A stretch of DNA of 64,000 nucleotides, from the NCBI GenBank assembly GCA_900660155.1, contig CABFPE010000518.1, positions 490,349-554,348 on the forward strand, written 5' to 3'. The notes beneath the pieces are model-generated. The model searched no databases, was not told where the DNA came from, and saw nothing but the letters and a program-made list of their open reading frames with translations. The DNA is from Hofstenia miamia (taxonomy: Eukaryota > Xenacoelomorpha > Acoela > Hofsteniidae). Made by a program: the position numbers and the translations under genes. This document shows positions 27,833-40,090 of the stretch, in pieces (position 1 is the stretch's first letter; each line of letters starts with the position of its first letter).

Positions 27833-30800
27833 CTAAGCCTGAGTAGGGAATACGTAAGAGCAAAAATCCTGGCATCCACTTGATTTTCCTAATTTGGAAA
27901 TAGCCCTGTTCAGAGTTTTCACTTCATCAATTGTGAAGCGCGGTTGAGGATTAACGTAAGTAGTATTATGAACGGTGCGGAAGTCTTGTTCTCCGCGGGT
28001 ACTTATACTTCCAGCACCCGGAACAAATGGTTGAGTGGGTTCCTAAAAGCATAGTTAATATAAGTTAAAATAATGTGGAAAGTACCAACACCAAAAAAGA
28101 AGCTAAAATGAATTCTCCCATCGAGGTTAATAGTCAATTGGTTTAGCATTAAGTTATGGCTAGCCTTATATTTAGCTGCCAACAACAAAATTGAATGCAA
28201 TACACGAAATTTCAGTTTATGGATTTCAACAGGCCTCTCTAGGTTTTAAGAGGGCGATAACAGGCATTATGCATGCAAAATGATCCATAATGAAGAAAAA
28301 TTACCAACCAAGTTAAAATGAATACAGTTACTAGGTATTATGCATTTTGCATAAATACCGTTGGCTGACTATGAATGTCTGTGTAGACTACAATTTAATA
28401 TGTATGTACACAATATCAAATCAGCAATGGACTATGTATAGGCAAGGTAAGTTACCAAGTAACAGTTCTGATGACAAGCTATGCTATCAAACACATTGAA
28501 GGAAATACCCAATTAAAACTAAAAAATAGGCCTGTTCCAAAAATTTACTTACAATCCTGGAATAGGGGCGATAAAATAAATGATTAAATTTCCGTTTTAT
28601 TGGCCTTCATTGTACGAAAGATTGAATTGTCAAACTTTATAGGACATATAGGACAAATGGCACTAAAGCGAATGATTGTATGAAAGAAATGAAAAACCGA
28701 ACGAGAAATGACATCATCATTTAAGAGTTTGGGACTAAACTAAAATGCTTCTCAACATAAAATTAATATAACACATTGTTCGGATTTTCATATAAAGTTA
28801 GTGTCAGATTAAATCAAGTGAGCAAATTTCAGATAAAATAATCTTACATTTAGACTTTTAGGCTTAAATTGATCCATCATTGTTGTAACCCCATAGAAAT
28901 CCCCTTGGATGGGTTGTTGCTTAACACCTTCTGCTAGATCAGTGAATCGAGGCCTTGTTTGTACATCCCAAGCAACAAAGTGTTCATTATTAGTAGTTTG
29001 TCCATTGAAACGTGGAAGATCCTTTTGATTAGCTCTTTGATTTGGCATTCGTTTTGGCGGATTGTATGCAGCTTTAACATCGTTTGGCACATAAGTTTGC
29101 TAAGACATATTCAATTATGTATGTATTTAGGATCAATAAATTATAAGCATTTCACTGGAAAGCCTATATGTTTATTAAGTGAGATATCTCATGAAGCATT
29201 GCAAATGATATTAAAGCAAAATTTCTAAATTGAAAACAGATCTGACCTCAGACTTTTCACTCGGACATGGTTTTATCACTAATTTGAAAGGGTTTTTAAA
29301 ATATTAAATAACGTTTGACAAACTATGATAGAACTTTCGAAAATGCTGCGACGCAAAACTTAATTACATCATCTTCATGACGCAAGCGAGCTCATACCAC
29401 ATCGAATATGGGTACTCAGCATAATTAATTATAATCAATAGCAATCCGATAAAGTGAAAATATGCATTCTAACTTCAGAATAACTTCAGTAATTTCATAG
29501 ATACACAAATTCAGGGGTGTAATCAGAAAACTCAAAATTTGCAAAAAAATGTTGGGGTTTTGACATACATTCGAAAATTTATTGGAGTAAGCGTAGAAAA
29601 ATGATAAATGCAAAACCTATGTATGCAAACTTCTGTGATGGCGTATTCTTTAGTTTATGAAGTTCAAATTCAGCCAAGTATATTTCAGATTCACGTTATA
29701 AAAATTGCAAAGTTGTGCTTACTTTTGTAATTGTAGTGGAATCCATTTTTTGAGAAGGTGGGCGATAGCTCTGTTCATCATATCGTATAGCGTCTGGACG
29801 TGGATACTCATTTACATCATATCCTTTGTAATGCGTGTTCATAACTGTGTTGAAATGCTGTCTAAATTTATCATTAATCAACTTTGTCACAGCGATGTGG
29901 CAGAATATGTTATCTCCTTGGGACCACACTTCTTGAATATCCTGTCGCAAAATCTGTCTGAAACTTTCGCAAGAGTCAAGATAAGTAATTATTTTAAACT
30001 TACACTTCTGATATATTTAATTATTCAGCAATTTTTTTCAGTGCACAGTAGCTTTTTTTGGAGACCCTGCATTATGCGAATGTCATTTTACATTTGGCAT
30101 CAACCTAACAGATTGAAATTGCGAGCTAATGACTACTCAAAATATATGTTGTTTCGAACTCGGAAAGAAGAAATTTTAACAATAAACATTTTAAGGTTAG
30201 AATATTACTCATATACTTAAAAATGAGGAGGGTCTTTCAACCCATTTTTAGTTAACAGCTTATCAAAAGTTTCGAACAAGTAAATGATTTAACTTACTGG
30301 GCGTTTTTATCTATGCAGATATTATCAGGCGCAGGTAGTACTGGATAACGCACGTTCATCTTGTCCACTTTAGGGTAATCATACATATGCTGAGTTTCTC
30401 CGTAAAATTTACCCCGTTCCATGTGCTGCTAAAATAGTTTGATGTAAGGCTAAAATCTTCAAAGAAGTCTTTCAAAATATGGTGTTTGTAGAAAATTCAT
30501 AATTTTTTGAAAATCAAAAAGCAAGGCCTCTACAAACAATTGCTAATAACGCAAAGAGCAAAGCTGCTTAAAAAATATTAGGCAATCGATAAGAATACAA
30601 ACCCTGTCTGTTTGCGGTTTATAAGAGGTGCGCATTCGTCTCGGAGAACTACCCTTGTAAGTTTTCTGATTGACAGTTTCATGATCAAAATCACCTAAAA
30701 TCAACATCAAACTACATGTGATAACTACATGTATATGTAATCAAACCTTCCATAGCAATGCGTATTGAAGGTTCAGCAACTTTCACTGCATCTGGCTTTT

Positions 30801-32384
30801 TGGCATATTTGCCAGGATAATCGATTCGAGTTATTGATTGACCAATGTCACCTTTTCTGTTATTGAAAATGATATCGCCTGAAAATATTGAATGAAAACG
30901 GGATTTTTCTATATACTAAATATACAAAAAAATTTATGACGCTGTCATTCAAATCTGAATTTTAGATAGCTAGTCAACCTAACTTCATGTAAGCGTGAGA
31001 TCAATAAACCTTAGACAATGTTTTGATGAAAATTTAAAGGAAAAATATCAACCACTTAAAAATTAGTTGATTTTTCTCTATAATGATTTATATGATAATG
31101 GATCTTGAGTTACCACCCTTGCGAATTTCTTTTAGAGCTATCATTTTTCGCTATGGATCAGTTTAATGCTGTTTTGATGTGGACATATATACATTGAATG
31201 TAGTGCAAGCAATGCTAAGTTGTAATCACATATGCTGTATTATCAAGATCTTGCTACTGAATAGTACCTATTGGTTTGCTAAAACACATTAATATCTAGA
31301 TTAACCAGTGAAATAATTAACAATCAAAGAACGAAATTGATGATTTATAATAATAAAAAATCATATTATTTTTTGGTTTTTCCACAAAATTTACTTGCCT
31401 ATTAAAGTAGGTTATTAGGATGTTACAATTGCCTCATATAACAGAGTAAAATACAACAAAGAATCGTTAAAAGAATTTTGAACATTTTCACGAATGCCTA
31501 TTGAACATTACTCTATATGTAGGTTATTATGCAATTTTGTATATTAGCATATTCTTTAAAAGAGTACAAAATTCAATCATAACATAATTCAGTTTTAGTC
31601 ACAATTGCCCCCCCCCTCACCTAAATATATTTTGGCTAATTTTATATAAAATTACCAGCAATCGCAGGAATCTCTTGGAAATGAAAGTTATCAGATTGCT
31701 GTCCAGCCCAAGACTTGTAATGTTCTTTATGCGAGGTGCGATCATCAAAACGCATTTTCGCTTTTCTATCGTATTCCTGGCGTACAGGTTGCATGCTAAT
31801 TGCCTTACCGCCTTCTTTTGGAGGATAGTCAGCTGCATATTGCGTAATTGCCACGTAGGCATCTTTACTTGATGACGGCCTGTACTCATCCTCCTAATAT
31901 ATATATATATATATATATATCACATTTACAAAGGCAAAAGCCAAATTAAAAAAGTTATATTATATAAAGATAAAATTTAAAAATGTGAAGATGATTAAAC
32001 CTTTTTTGTTGGGCGTACGATTTTTCCAATAGGCTTTGGTGGAAAATCGGCCTGTGTCTGTGTTTTAAAATACATATCTGGAGGGTTCGGATCTCTTGGC
32101 TCTAATATAGGACGTCTACTCATTCTCATTGGTATATTAAAGTGTCCAGGATAGTGCTTTTTGTAGTTAGTCTGGAGATCATCGAATTCATACCTACGAG
32201 GATCTGTTTTTGCCAAGTCACACTTACGCTTAAAAGCAGTGTAATATCCCGTTTTTCTAAAAAGAATTTCTATACAATTACCAAAAAGATGGTTTTACCG
32301 TAAAATTTCTGCAATTTCCTGTCCATCAAGTTTTTTCAAAACTTTTCTTTCCTGTGTATTTAAACGATTTGCAGAATCGGGCAT
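27833..32384 (-). CDS. Mn-repeat, SAXO-like axonemal microtubule-binding protein (9 exons, 511 aa)
   Basis: Exons, 5' to 3' on the minus strand: 32384-32299, 32256-32001, 31893-31656, 30878-30747, 30694-30603, 30428-30298, 29861-29723, 29099-28848, 28042-27833 (stop TAG). Phases agree throughout and total 1,536 bases. The protein has recurring units like those of the SAXO/FAM154 family, which bind and stabilise doublet microtubules in cilia. Examples are YEFDDLQTNYKKHYPGH, MRFDDRTSHKEHYKSW, MDSTTITKQTYVP and FYGVTTMMDQFKP. The family's usual cysteine-rich N-terminus is absent; this one starts MPDSANRLNTQERKVLKKLD. It has no signal peptide or membrane segment. SAXO1 of mammals is about 470 residues. 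The exon 7 acceptor has an in-frame alternative about 105 bp upstream. Another Mn-repeat or microtubule-inner-protein family is possible. Confidence 0.75.
31896..31920. repeat. (TA)n at the left border of the duplicated unit
   Basis: TA tract in intron 2 of the Mn-repeat gene, immediately before the first repeated base (31,921). An equivalent tract precedes the second copy. Confidence 0.9.
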
Positions 32385-34278
32385 CACTAAAACATCAGAA
32401 AAAATTGACATAATTATAAAATACATTAATGATGCAACCGCGTTTTTGTCAAGGTCAAAGATGCCTAAAACGATTGTTTTCTTATTAGCAGAGCACGCAT
32501 TCCGTATTGTTGACTGGTGCTCTTTCTTGTATATTATATCCACTTTTAAAATATAAGGTGCATAGTGAAACACAATGTTGCGAATGGAGATTCAATTGTT
32601 AGTAATTTTAAAATTCAACTCATTCCAAACATTTCACAAAAATTAATTCCACCAATTCCACGAATTTTCCCATTGTTTCCAGATCTAGTTCATACAAATG
32701 ATAAAAAATCCATTAAAAATCACACGCAAATCTCATTAATTTTCATTTACATAGATATTATCAAATCGAAAGTTTTCAATTCGTGACAAATGCAGATAAT
32801 TTTCAGAAAGTAACGTTTAAACCATTCAGGTTGAACTTGCTTTAGTGTAAATGACTCTCCCATGTGTTATAGAAAAACAAGTGCTAGTGAAAGTTCTATC
32901 AGCAATAAGCACTACATTGTCATTCAAGTACCAGGTGCTGGGGGAAACAAGATTAAATTTCTAACGTGCGATGACGAACTAGAAAATTTTATAATCAATC
33001 TAGAGCGAACCCATCACAACACACACCTTTAGCGAATTCGTTGAAAATATTACGGATTTTTCAAAAAAACATTTATCATGTCAAAAAACAAAATATTGTT
33101 TGTAAACCATTACCGTCATGCGAAAACGCACTTGTTCAGTAGAACAACCAAGGGATTGATGTAAAACATCCTTACAACATCAGCATAAAAGTGAAATGTT
33201 TTAGTCATGCACGTTAAGAGAATTCAAAAGAAAATGCCATTTGCTTCTGCATTTGTATTATAAAACTAAGATTGCGCGGAATACACATGTATCTATTGAT
33301 ATATGTAAAAGTGTACAAATCACAGAAGAGATTAGCATATACATATGTATGTATATCCTTACATACATGTATTCTGCATAGACGTGATTGAAATGTGCTA
33401 TGAATTGTATCCCTTACTTCAAGTATATACATCTATGCATTTCTATTTTATGCAAAAACTGTTGATTATATCAACGTGTGACAAGCATTATCAGAAATGT
33501 ATTATAATTAATGCAATTTCACAAATGTCATGGATTTTAAAATATTTCTGGCAATCGAGGGGGTGCTCAGTCCAACTTGTTAAAGATGTATTACGGCGTT
33601 GCATGTTGGATTGTATTTGTTGAGAATTTCAAATTGGTTAAAATATAACATAAAAATTCAACGTTTAAACTTAGAGCCCCTTTGTTAATTATTTAGGAGA
33701 ACGGCTCTGTAATAAGCTTAAATCGAAATACATGTCAGAACACCACCAGACGGAGAGTAATTAAATAGTAAGCAAAGTGTGAATATACAAACAAAATAGG
33801 CTTTTTGTGTGCATTCTGCAAAACAACAAAATGGAAGGAATTTGCTGTTTGCTTTGGCTTTATAATTTCAGTAATTAATAAAAATCGAAATTGAGCAAAC
33901 ATGTTATAAAATGTCTGTGCCTTATGCCGATGAATTCGTAATATGTAAAAGGTTACAACAATCTAAAGTGATTAAAGTAAATTAAGATTTTTGGAGAATT
34001 AAAACGCCTGAATTAACTACCTTTCAGATTTGATTTGAGAAAATCAGCTCCCATTAAAACAGATAGTTAGAGCCATGCTGTTTTGTTCCAGACAAAATAT
34101 TGGTCTGTGAAGTAAAATCGAAAAGCATCAATCAACAAAGGAAATTTAGTTGCCCAAGGGATGCAAACAGTAGGGCTCTGCGAGTTTGGATATTTTGTAT
34201 TTAAGTTGAATCGAGTTGTGGCGGTTTTATAAAATTCGAGCCGAGTCTAGTGTTGTATCCGCATATAGTCCTATCAAT
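31921..34278. repeat. 2.36-kb direct duplication, copy 1
   Basis: It holds exons 1-2 of the Mn-repeat gene (minus strand) plus about 1.9 kb upstream. Every position matches copy 2 at an offset of 2,383 until a 10-bp indel, after which the offset is 2,393. By eye I find two substitutions (positions 33,407 and 33,464) and the indel. Copy 1 continues seamlessly leftward into exon 3, so it is the copy connected to the intact gene. Confidence 0.97.
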
Positions 34279-34279
34279 N
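34279..34279. other. Single N at the duplication junction
   Basis: One ambiguous base separates the end of copy 1 from the TA tract that begins copy 2. It looks like a contig join rather than a sequenced junction. Confidence 0.95.
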
Positions 34280-34303
34280 ATATATATATATATATATATA
34301 TAT

Positions 34304-36671
34304 CACATTTACAAAGGCAAAAGCCAAATTAAAAAAGTTATATTATATAAAGATAAAATTTAAAAATGTGAAGATGATTAAACCTTTTTTGTTGGGCGTA
34401 CGATTTTTCCAATAGGCTTTGGTGGAAAATCGGCCTGTGTCTGTGTTTTAAAATACATATCTGGAGGGTTCGGATCTCTTGGCTCTAATATAGGACGTCT
34501 ACTCATTCTCATTGGTATATTAAAGTGTCCAGGATAGTGCTTTTTGTAGTTAGTCTGGAGATCATCGAATTCATACCTACGAGGATCTGTTTTTGCCAAG
34601 TCACACTTACGCTTAAAAGCAGTGTAATATCCCGTTTTTCTAAAAAGAATTTCTATACAATTACCAAAAAGATGGTTTTACCGTAAAATTTCTGCAATTT
34701 CCTGTCCATCAAGTTTTTTCAAAACTTTTCTTTCCTGTGTATTTAAACGATTTGCAGAATCGGGCATCACTAAAACATCAGAAAAAATTGACATAATTAT
34801 AAAATACATTAATGATGCAACCGCGTTTTTGTCAAGGTCAAAGATGCCTAAAACGATTGTTTTCTTATTAGCAGAGCACGCATTCCGTATTGTTGACTGG
34901 TGCTCTTTCTTGTATATTATATCCACTTTTAAAATATAAGGTGCATAGTGAAACACAATGTTGCGAATGGAGATTCAATTGTTAGTAATTTTAAAATTCA
35001 ACTCATTCCAAACATTTCACAAAAATTAATTCCACCAATTCCACGAATTTTCCCATTGTTTCCAGATCTAGTTCATACAAATGATAAAAAATCCATTAAA
35101 AATCACACGCAAATCTCATTAATTTTCATTTACATAGATATTATCAAATCGAAAGTTTTCAATTCGTGACAAATGCAGATAATTTTCAGAAAGTAACGTT
35201 TAAACCATTCAGGTTGAACTTGCTTTAGTGTAAATGACTCTCCCATGTGTTATAGAAAAACAAGTGCTAGTGAAAGTTCTATCAGCAATAAGCACTACAT
35301 TGTCATTCAAGTACCAGGTGCTGGGGGAAACAAGATTAAATTTCTAACGTGCGATGACGAACTAGAAAATTTTATAATCAATCTAGAGCGAACCCATCAC
35401 AACACACACCTTTAGCGAATTCGTTGAAAATATTACGGATTTTTCAAAAAAACATTTATCATGTCAAAAAACAAAATATTGTTTGTAAACCATTACCGTC
35501 ATGCGAAAACGCACTTGTTCAGTAGAACAACCAAGGGATTGATGTAAAACATCCTTACAACATCAGCATAAAAGTGAAATGTTTTAGTCATGCACGTTAA
35601 GAGAATTCAAAAGAAAATGCCATTTGCTTCTGCATTTGTATTATAAAACTAAGATTGCGCGGAATACACATGTATCTATTGATATATGTAAAAGTGTACA
35701 AATCACAGAAGAGATTAGCATATACATATGTATGTATATCCTTACATACATGTATTCTGCATAGACGTGATTGAAATGTGCTATGAATTTTATCCCTTAC
35801 TTCAAGTATATACATCTATGCATTTCTATTTTATGCAAAAACTGTTAATTATATCAACGTGTGACAAGCATTATCAGAAATGTATTATAATTAATGCAAT
35901 GTAACTCAATTTCACAAATGTCATGGATTTTAAAATATTTCTGGCAATCGAGGGGGTGCTCAGTCCAACTTGTTAAAGATGTATTACGGCGTTGCATGTT
36001 GGATTGTATTTGTTGAGAATTTCAAATTGGTTAAAATATAACATAAAAATTCAACGTTTAAACTTAGAGCCCCTTTGTTAATTATTTAGGAGAACGGCTC
36101 TGTAATAAGCTTAAATCGAAATACATGTCAGAACACCACCAGACGGAGAGTAATTAAATAGTAAGCAAAGTGTGAATATACAAACAAAATAGGCTTTTTG
36201 TGTGCATTCTGCAAAACAACAAAATGGAAGGAATTTGCTGTTTGCTTTGGCTTTATAATTTCAGTAATTAATAAAAATCGAAATTGAGCAAACATGTTAT
36301 AAAATGTCTGTGCCTTATGCCGATGAATTCGTAATATGTAAAAGGTTACAACAATCTAAAGTGATTAAAGTAAATTAAGATTTTTGGAGAATTAAAACGC
36401 CTGAATTAACTACCTTTCAGATTTGATTTGAGAAAATCAGCTCCCATTAAAACAGATAGTTAGAGCCATGCTGTTTTGTTCCAGACAAAATATTGGTCTG
36501 TGAAGTAAAATCGAAAAGCATCAATCAACAAAGGAAATTTAGTTGCCCAAGGGATGCAAACAGTAGGGCTCTGCGAGTTTGGATATTTTGTATTTAAGTT
36601 GAATCGAGTTGTGGCGGTTTTATAAAATTCGAGCCGAGTCTAGTGTTGTATCCGCATATAGTCCTATCAAT
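34304..36671. repeat. 2.36-kb direct duplication, copy 2
   Basis: Near-identical to 31,921-34,278. It differs by two substitutions and an extra 10 bases at about 35,898-35,907. It is preceded by a (TA)n tract (34,280-34,303), as copy 1 is, and runs into unique sequence at 36,672. Confidence 0.97.
34384..34767 (-). pseudogene. Duplicate of exons 1-2 of the Mn-repeat gene
   Basis: Exon 1 (34767-34682) and exon 2 (34639-34384) are exact copies, with the same 42-bp intron, of those at 32,384-32,001. No copy of exons 3-9 follows before the junction at 34,279. If the duplication is real, this is a promoter plus a two-exon gene fragment that could serve as an alternative 5' end. If it is an assembly artefact, the fragment does not exist as a separate locus. 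I favour the artefact. Confidence 0.85.
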
Positions 36672-37084
36672 ATCATAAAGTGTAAAGTCACTATTAAATA
36701 ATTAACTGCATTACCAAAATGAAAAAATGAATTCTAACATTTAAATTTGTAATTGGTTAAAAATTAGTAGTTAAAAATTGTATTATAGTATATTAACCAA
36801 TCATTCAGAAAGCAAGGCCTGTCAACGATTATTGGAATAAATTTTTGAAGTTTGTTTACCATCTTAAAAGCTAGTGAGGTTTTAACATTGTCTTTATGAA
36901 TGAGTAGAAAGTGAAACTTTTTATGTTAAAAAATTAAAAACCATCTAATCTTAATTTTACACCAAGCTATCAACGTAATGACAATCAATTGAAACACTTT
37001 GATGCAAGTTATCATTATTCCCTAGACAATATGAATCAACACAAAGGGTCATGAAAAATTTATTTTAGAAACGTTTTTAAGTCA

Positions 37085-37121
<37 letters not shown>
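36672..37121. other. AT-rich spacer ending in (TA)n
   Basis: No coding or element signal is seen. The last about 32 bases before the gap are TA repeat. Confidence 0.6.
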
Positions 37122-37325
37122 NNNNNNNNNNNNNNNNNNNNNNNNNNNNNNNNNNNNNNNNNNNNNNNNNNNNNNNNNNNNNNNNNNNNNNNNNNNNNNN
37201 NNNNNNNNNNNNNNNNNNNNNNNNNNNNNNNNNNNNNNNNNNNNNNNNNNNNNNNNNNNNNNNNNNNNNNNNNNNNNNNNNNNNNNNNNNNNNNNNNNNN
37301 NNNNNNNNNNNNNNNNNNNNNNNNN
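37122..37325. other. Assembly gap (204 N) inside a (TA)n tract
   Basis: N run with TA repeats on both sides, as at 22,049-22,171. Confidence 0.98.
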
Positions 37326-37602
37326 TTATATATATATATATATATGTGCATAGTAGGGTTTCCCTTATATTTCAAGTTAAATAATTTTTTACGTATACCT
37401 TCTTAAGAGTTTCTTATTAGCACTACATTGACTAGAAATAAATATTAGTTTGATTTATAAACGATAACCCGTGCCGACTTGCTATTTGAAGTTGTCCATA
37501 CAAGTTGTGCATTTTCTGCGCTGTGACTTGTAAGTACATGTTCTGTTTGTCCTTTCATACGTTTTTTAAGATTATTAGTGCTCCATTGATTAGTGCGTAA
37601 AC

Positions 37603-39482
37603 ATGTCGGTGAAATTACGGAGTAATCAACAAAATACTTTCCTAATTGGATCGCGTAACTATCAAATAAATGGTGCAAAATTACCCTCTAATAGACAAGT
37701 TCTATCAGTTATATTTTACAACATTCGCGAGGTTAAACTGACTGTTAGTGAAAGTGCAAATCTTGTGAATAGGGAGTGTATTATATATTGAGAAAAAGCA
37801 AGAATTCCAACAAGGGCATTTCCTAACTGCCTAAAGAAACTTGTTAATCTATATGATGTTTGGAGAGAGTTGCAAAAAATTGAACGAAAACTCAGGTAAC
37901 GTTCAGGAACCGAGAAAAGAATTTTGAAATTGATCTTGATAATCTGTTTGATATTGCACACGCTGATGCTTTGAAGAGAATGAAAATAGAGGAAGACAAA
38001 TTACTTTTAATGAAACAGAGACAACCAAGTCGGTGGTGTAGACCAAAAAACGGCGAAAAAAAGAAGAAAGATCTAGGAACAACGATTGGAAGAAGAAAGC
38101 ATTTTAAGGTAAAGAGAATCACTAGCTGTTGCATCTACTTCCACAAGTAATAACTCAGAAAGTCTAGAAAGTTCAGACGAACGACAGATCTTGAATTCCG
38201 ATCTCAACTTGCAGGACGTTCCCTGTCATAGCAAAGTTCAAAAAAAGGTAGAAAGAATCTCATTCCCCCTAACCTAGTTGCAGCTTTAGATCGTTGCCAG
38301 TTAAGCATTAGAGCCCCCGTTTACATTCTTAAAGCGGTGGTAGAAGCGCTTTGTTTGAGCAGTGATGACTTCCTATTAACAAATCATCGATTCAGCGAAT
38401 TCGTATTGAAACTAGAAAATCTAGGGCAGAAACAATGAAATCCAAAACAATGTACCCGACTTAGTCACAGTCCATTGGGATGAAAAACTATTGCCAGGTT
38501 TGAATGTACGAAGTTCAAAAAAGAACGACTGAAACCTTCTCGAAAAAGTTCAAATAATGTACTGCGACACAACAGCTTCCAATACTGGCCGAATTGTTGC
38601 TTTTCGCCTGTCGTCATCATGTTTATGAATTGGCCCTATAAGCTGTCTTTGAATGCAAGATTAAGCAAATTACTAGTATTCCGATGTTCGAAAACTTAGA
38701 GAAAATTGGAAAAGCATCGATTCTAGTAAAATTGAACCATCTCTAAATTTCGTAAGAGGACGTGTTGCAGGGACAGGCATTCAAGCTTTGCCAACGTTTC
38801 ACAAGACAGAATTATACCAAGGTTTTGTAAGAGATGACTACTGCGAATTGGTATAACTGCGAGTATTATTTTTGGGAGGAGACACAGAGGGGAAACTAAG
38901 ACTAAGCCCCCCGGAGCTGTGCATCAAGCATGCTGGATGGCGAGAGCAATCTATTCTTTAAAAATTACTTCAGTCACAATGCAAACTAACTGCGAAGGAC
39001 AAAAAGGCTCTACAAGATGTTTGCTTGTTTATCGTGATGTTGTATGCTAAACCTTGGCTTGAATGCACAGTTGTGACTAAAGCACCTGACCAAGATTTGC
39101 ACTTCTTGAAGATGTTAAAAGAGTACGAAAAAGTTGACGCTACAATTTCTAAAGCAAATTTAGCCATCATTTGTGATATTTATGTGAAGAGACAGTAATG
39201 CTATTTGATGATGAAGTTGATAACCAAACTAAGAAGAAAATGATAACCAACTTCAACAAGGACATAACCTCAGATTCTAGCAAACGCTATGATCTGTCAG
39301 AGAAAGAAGTGACTAAAAAGTTGTTTGATAAGTTAAATTTACTTTTTGTTTAAGTTATTCTTATTTTTTCTTCAGATGATTTTGTATCGGAAAAGAGCCA
39401 ACAATTTTTATCACGACTGCAGATCGACGACTGTTTTCTAAAGGAAGATGTACTTTCTTGGAACAATAACGCTGCTTTTTAA
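37603..39482 (+). pseudogene. Degenerate transposase-like gene of a widespread invertebrate repeat family
   Basis: Frame-tolerant translation gives, in order, segments I recognise from an abundant, poorly named invertebrate repeat protein (often annotated uncharacterized or cc8L18.2-like). These are LFDIAHADALKRMKIEEDK (about 37,940), NLVAALDRCQLSIRAPVYIL (about 38,270), VHWDEKLLPGL (about 38,470), YCDTTASNTGRIV (about 38,560), FACRHHVYELAL (about 38,600), the GIQALPTFHKTELY region (about 38,780), LTAKDKKALQD, and FLKMLKEYEKVDATISKAN (about 39,110). At least four frameshifts and several stops break it, so no full protein is made. The first 62 codons (37,603-37,791) form the longest clean N-terminal piece. 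Terminal repeats were not found. The CDTTASNTG and CRHH motifs suggest a hAT-related nuclease fold, which is inference. Confidence 0.78.
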
Positions 39483-39861
39483 CGGGCTTATTACGTCTGA
39501 ATGGGGAACAAAAACAGTTCTTGCTGCGCTGTGTGCAGGAATATAGAAAATTGTATTCGGGCTGTAAAAAAATTACTCTAAAAAGAAGTTACCCTTAGTG
39601 ATTGCTATTAATTTACGGTTTTAATTAAATTTTAGTGTTCATCTAATTGAATTTTTACTTTTATTCACATATTTTATAACATTTGTAGTGATTATATAAC
39701 ATTTGCAGTGATATTTTAGCAGACCGACAACGTTTTTTTACTAAACTTTGAAGCTCGGTCGGCACTAGTTGCAATTACGCTAGGAAGAAGAAATTTAATA
39801 TTTGAATATCGTATAGCACTAGTAAAAAATAGAGAGAATGCATTTTGAAAATCGAAACAAA

Positions 39862-39888
39862 AATATATATATATATATATATATATAT
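39862..39888. repeat. (AT)n microsatellite
   Basis: Pure AT alternation, followed by ATACAT-rich sequence to about 39,920. Confidence 0.9.
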
Positions 39889-40090
39889 TTTATACATATA
39901 TACATACATATCACATATATACATCAATCCACTGTGATCCAGACTTATCTTAAATTACTCATTCTCCTCAAATTACTGAGTATATTTAATGTAACTTAGC
40001 GTGAATATGAAAGATCCGCTAGTGTTTTGACTCCATATTCACATCTACGGAAGGTGCAGCTTGTTGGACACAATACATATATATTTAGCT

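Noticed and set aside
29705-30220. 171-codon plus-strand frame
   Set aside because: It overlaps a true minus-strand exon of the Mn-repeat gene (29,723-29,861) and has no recognisable content.
32565-32786. 73-codon plus-strand frame, repeated at 34,948-35,169
   Set aside because: It recurs only because the 2.36-kb unit is duplicated. There is no family signal and no independent evidence of coding.
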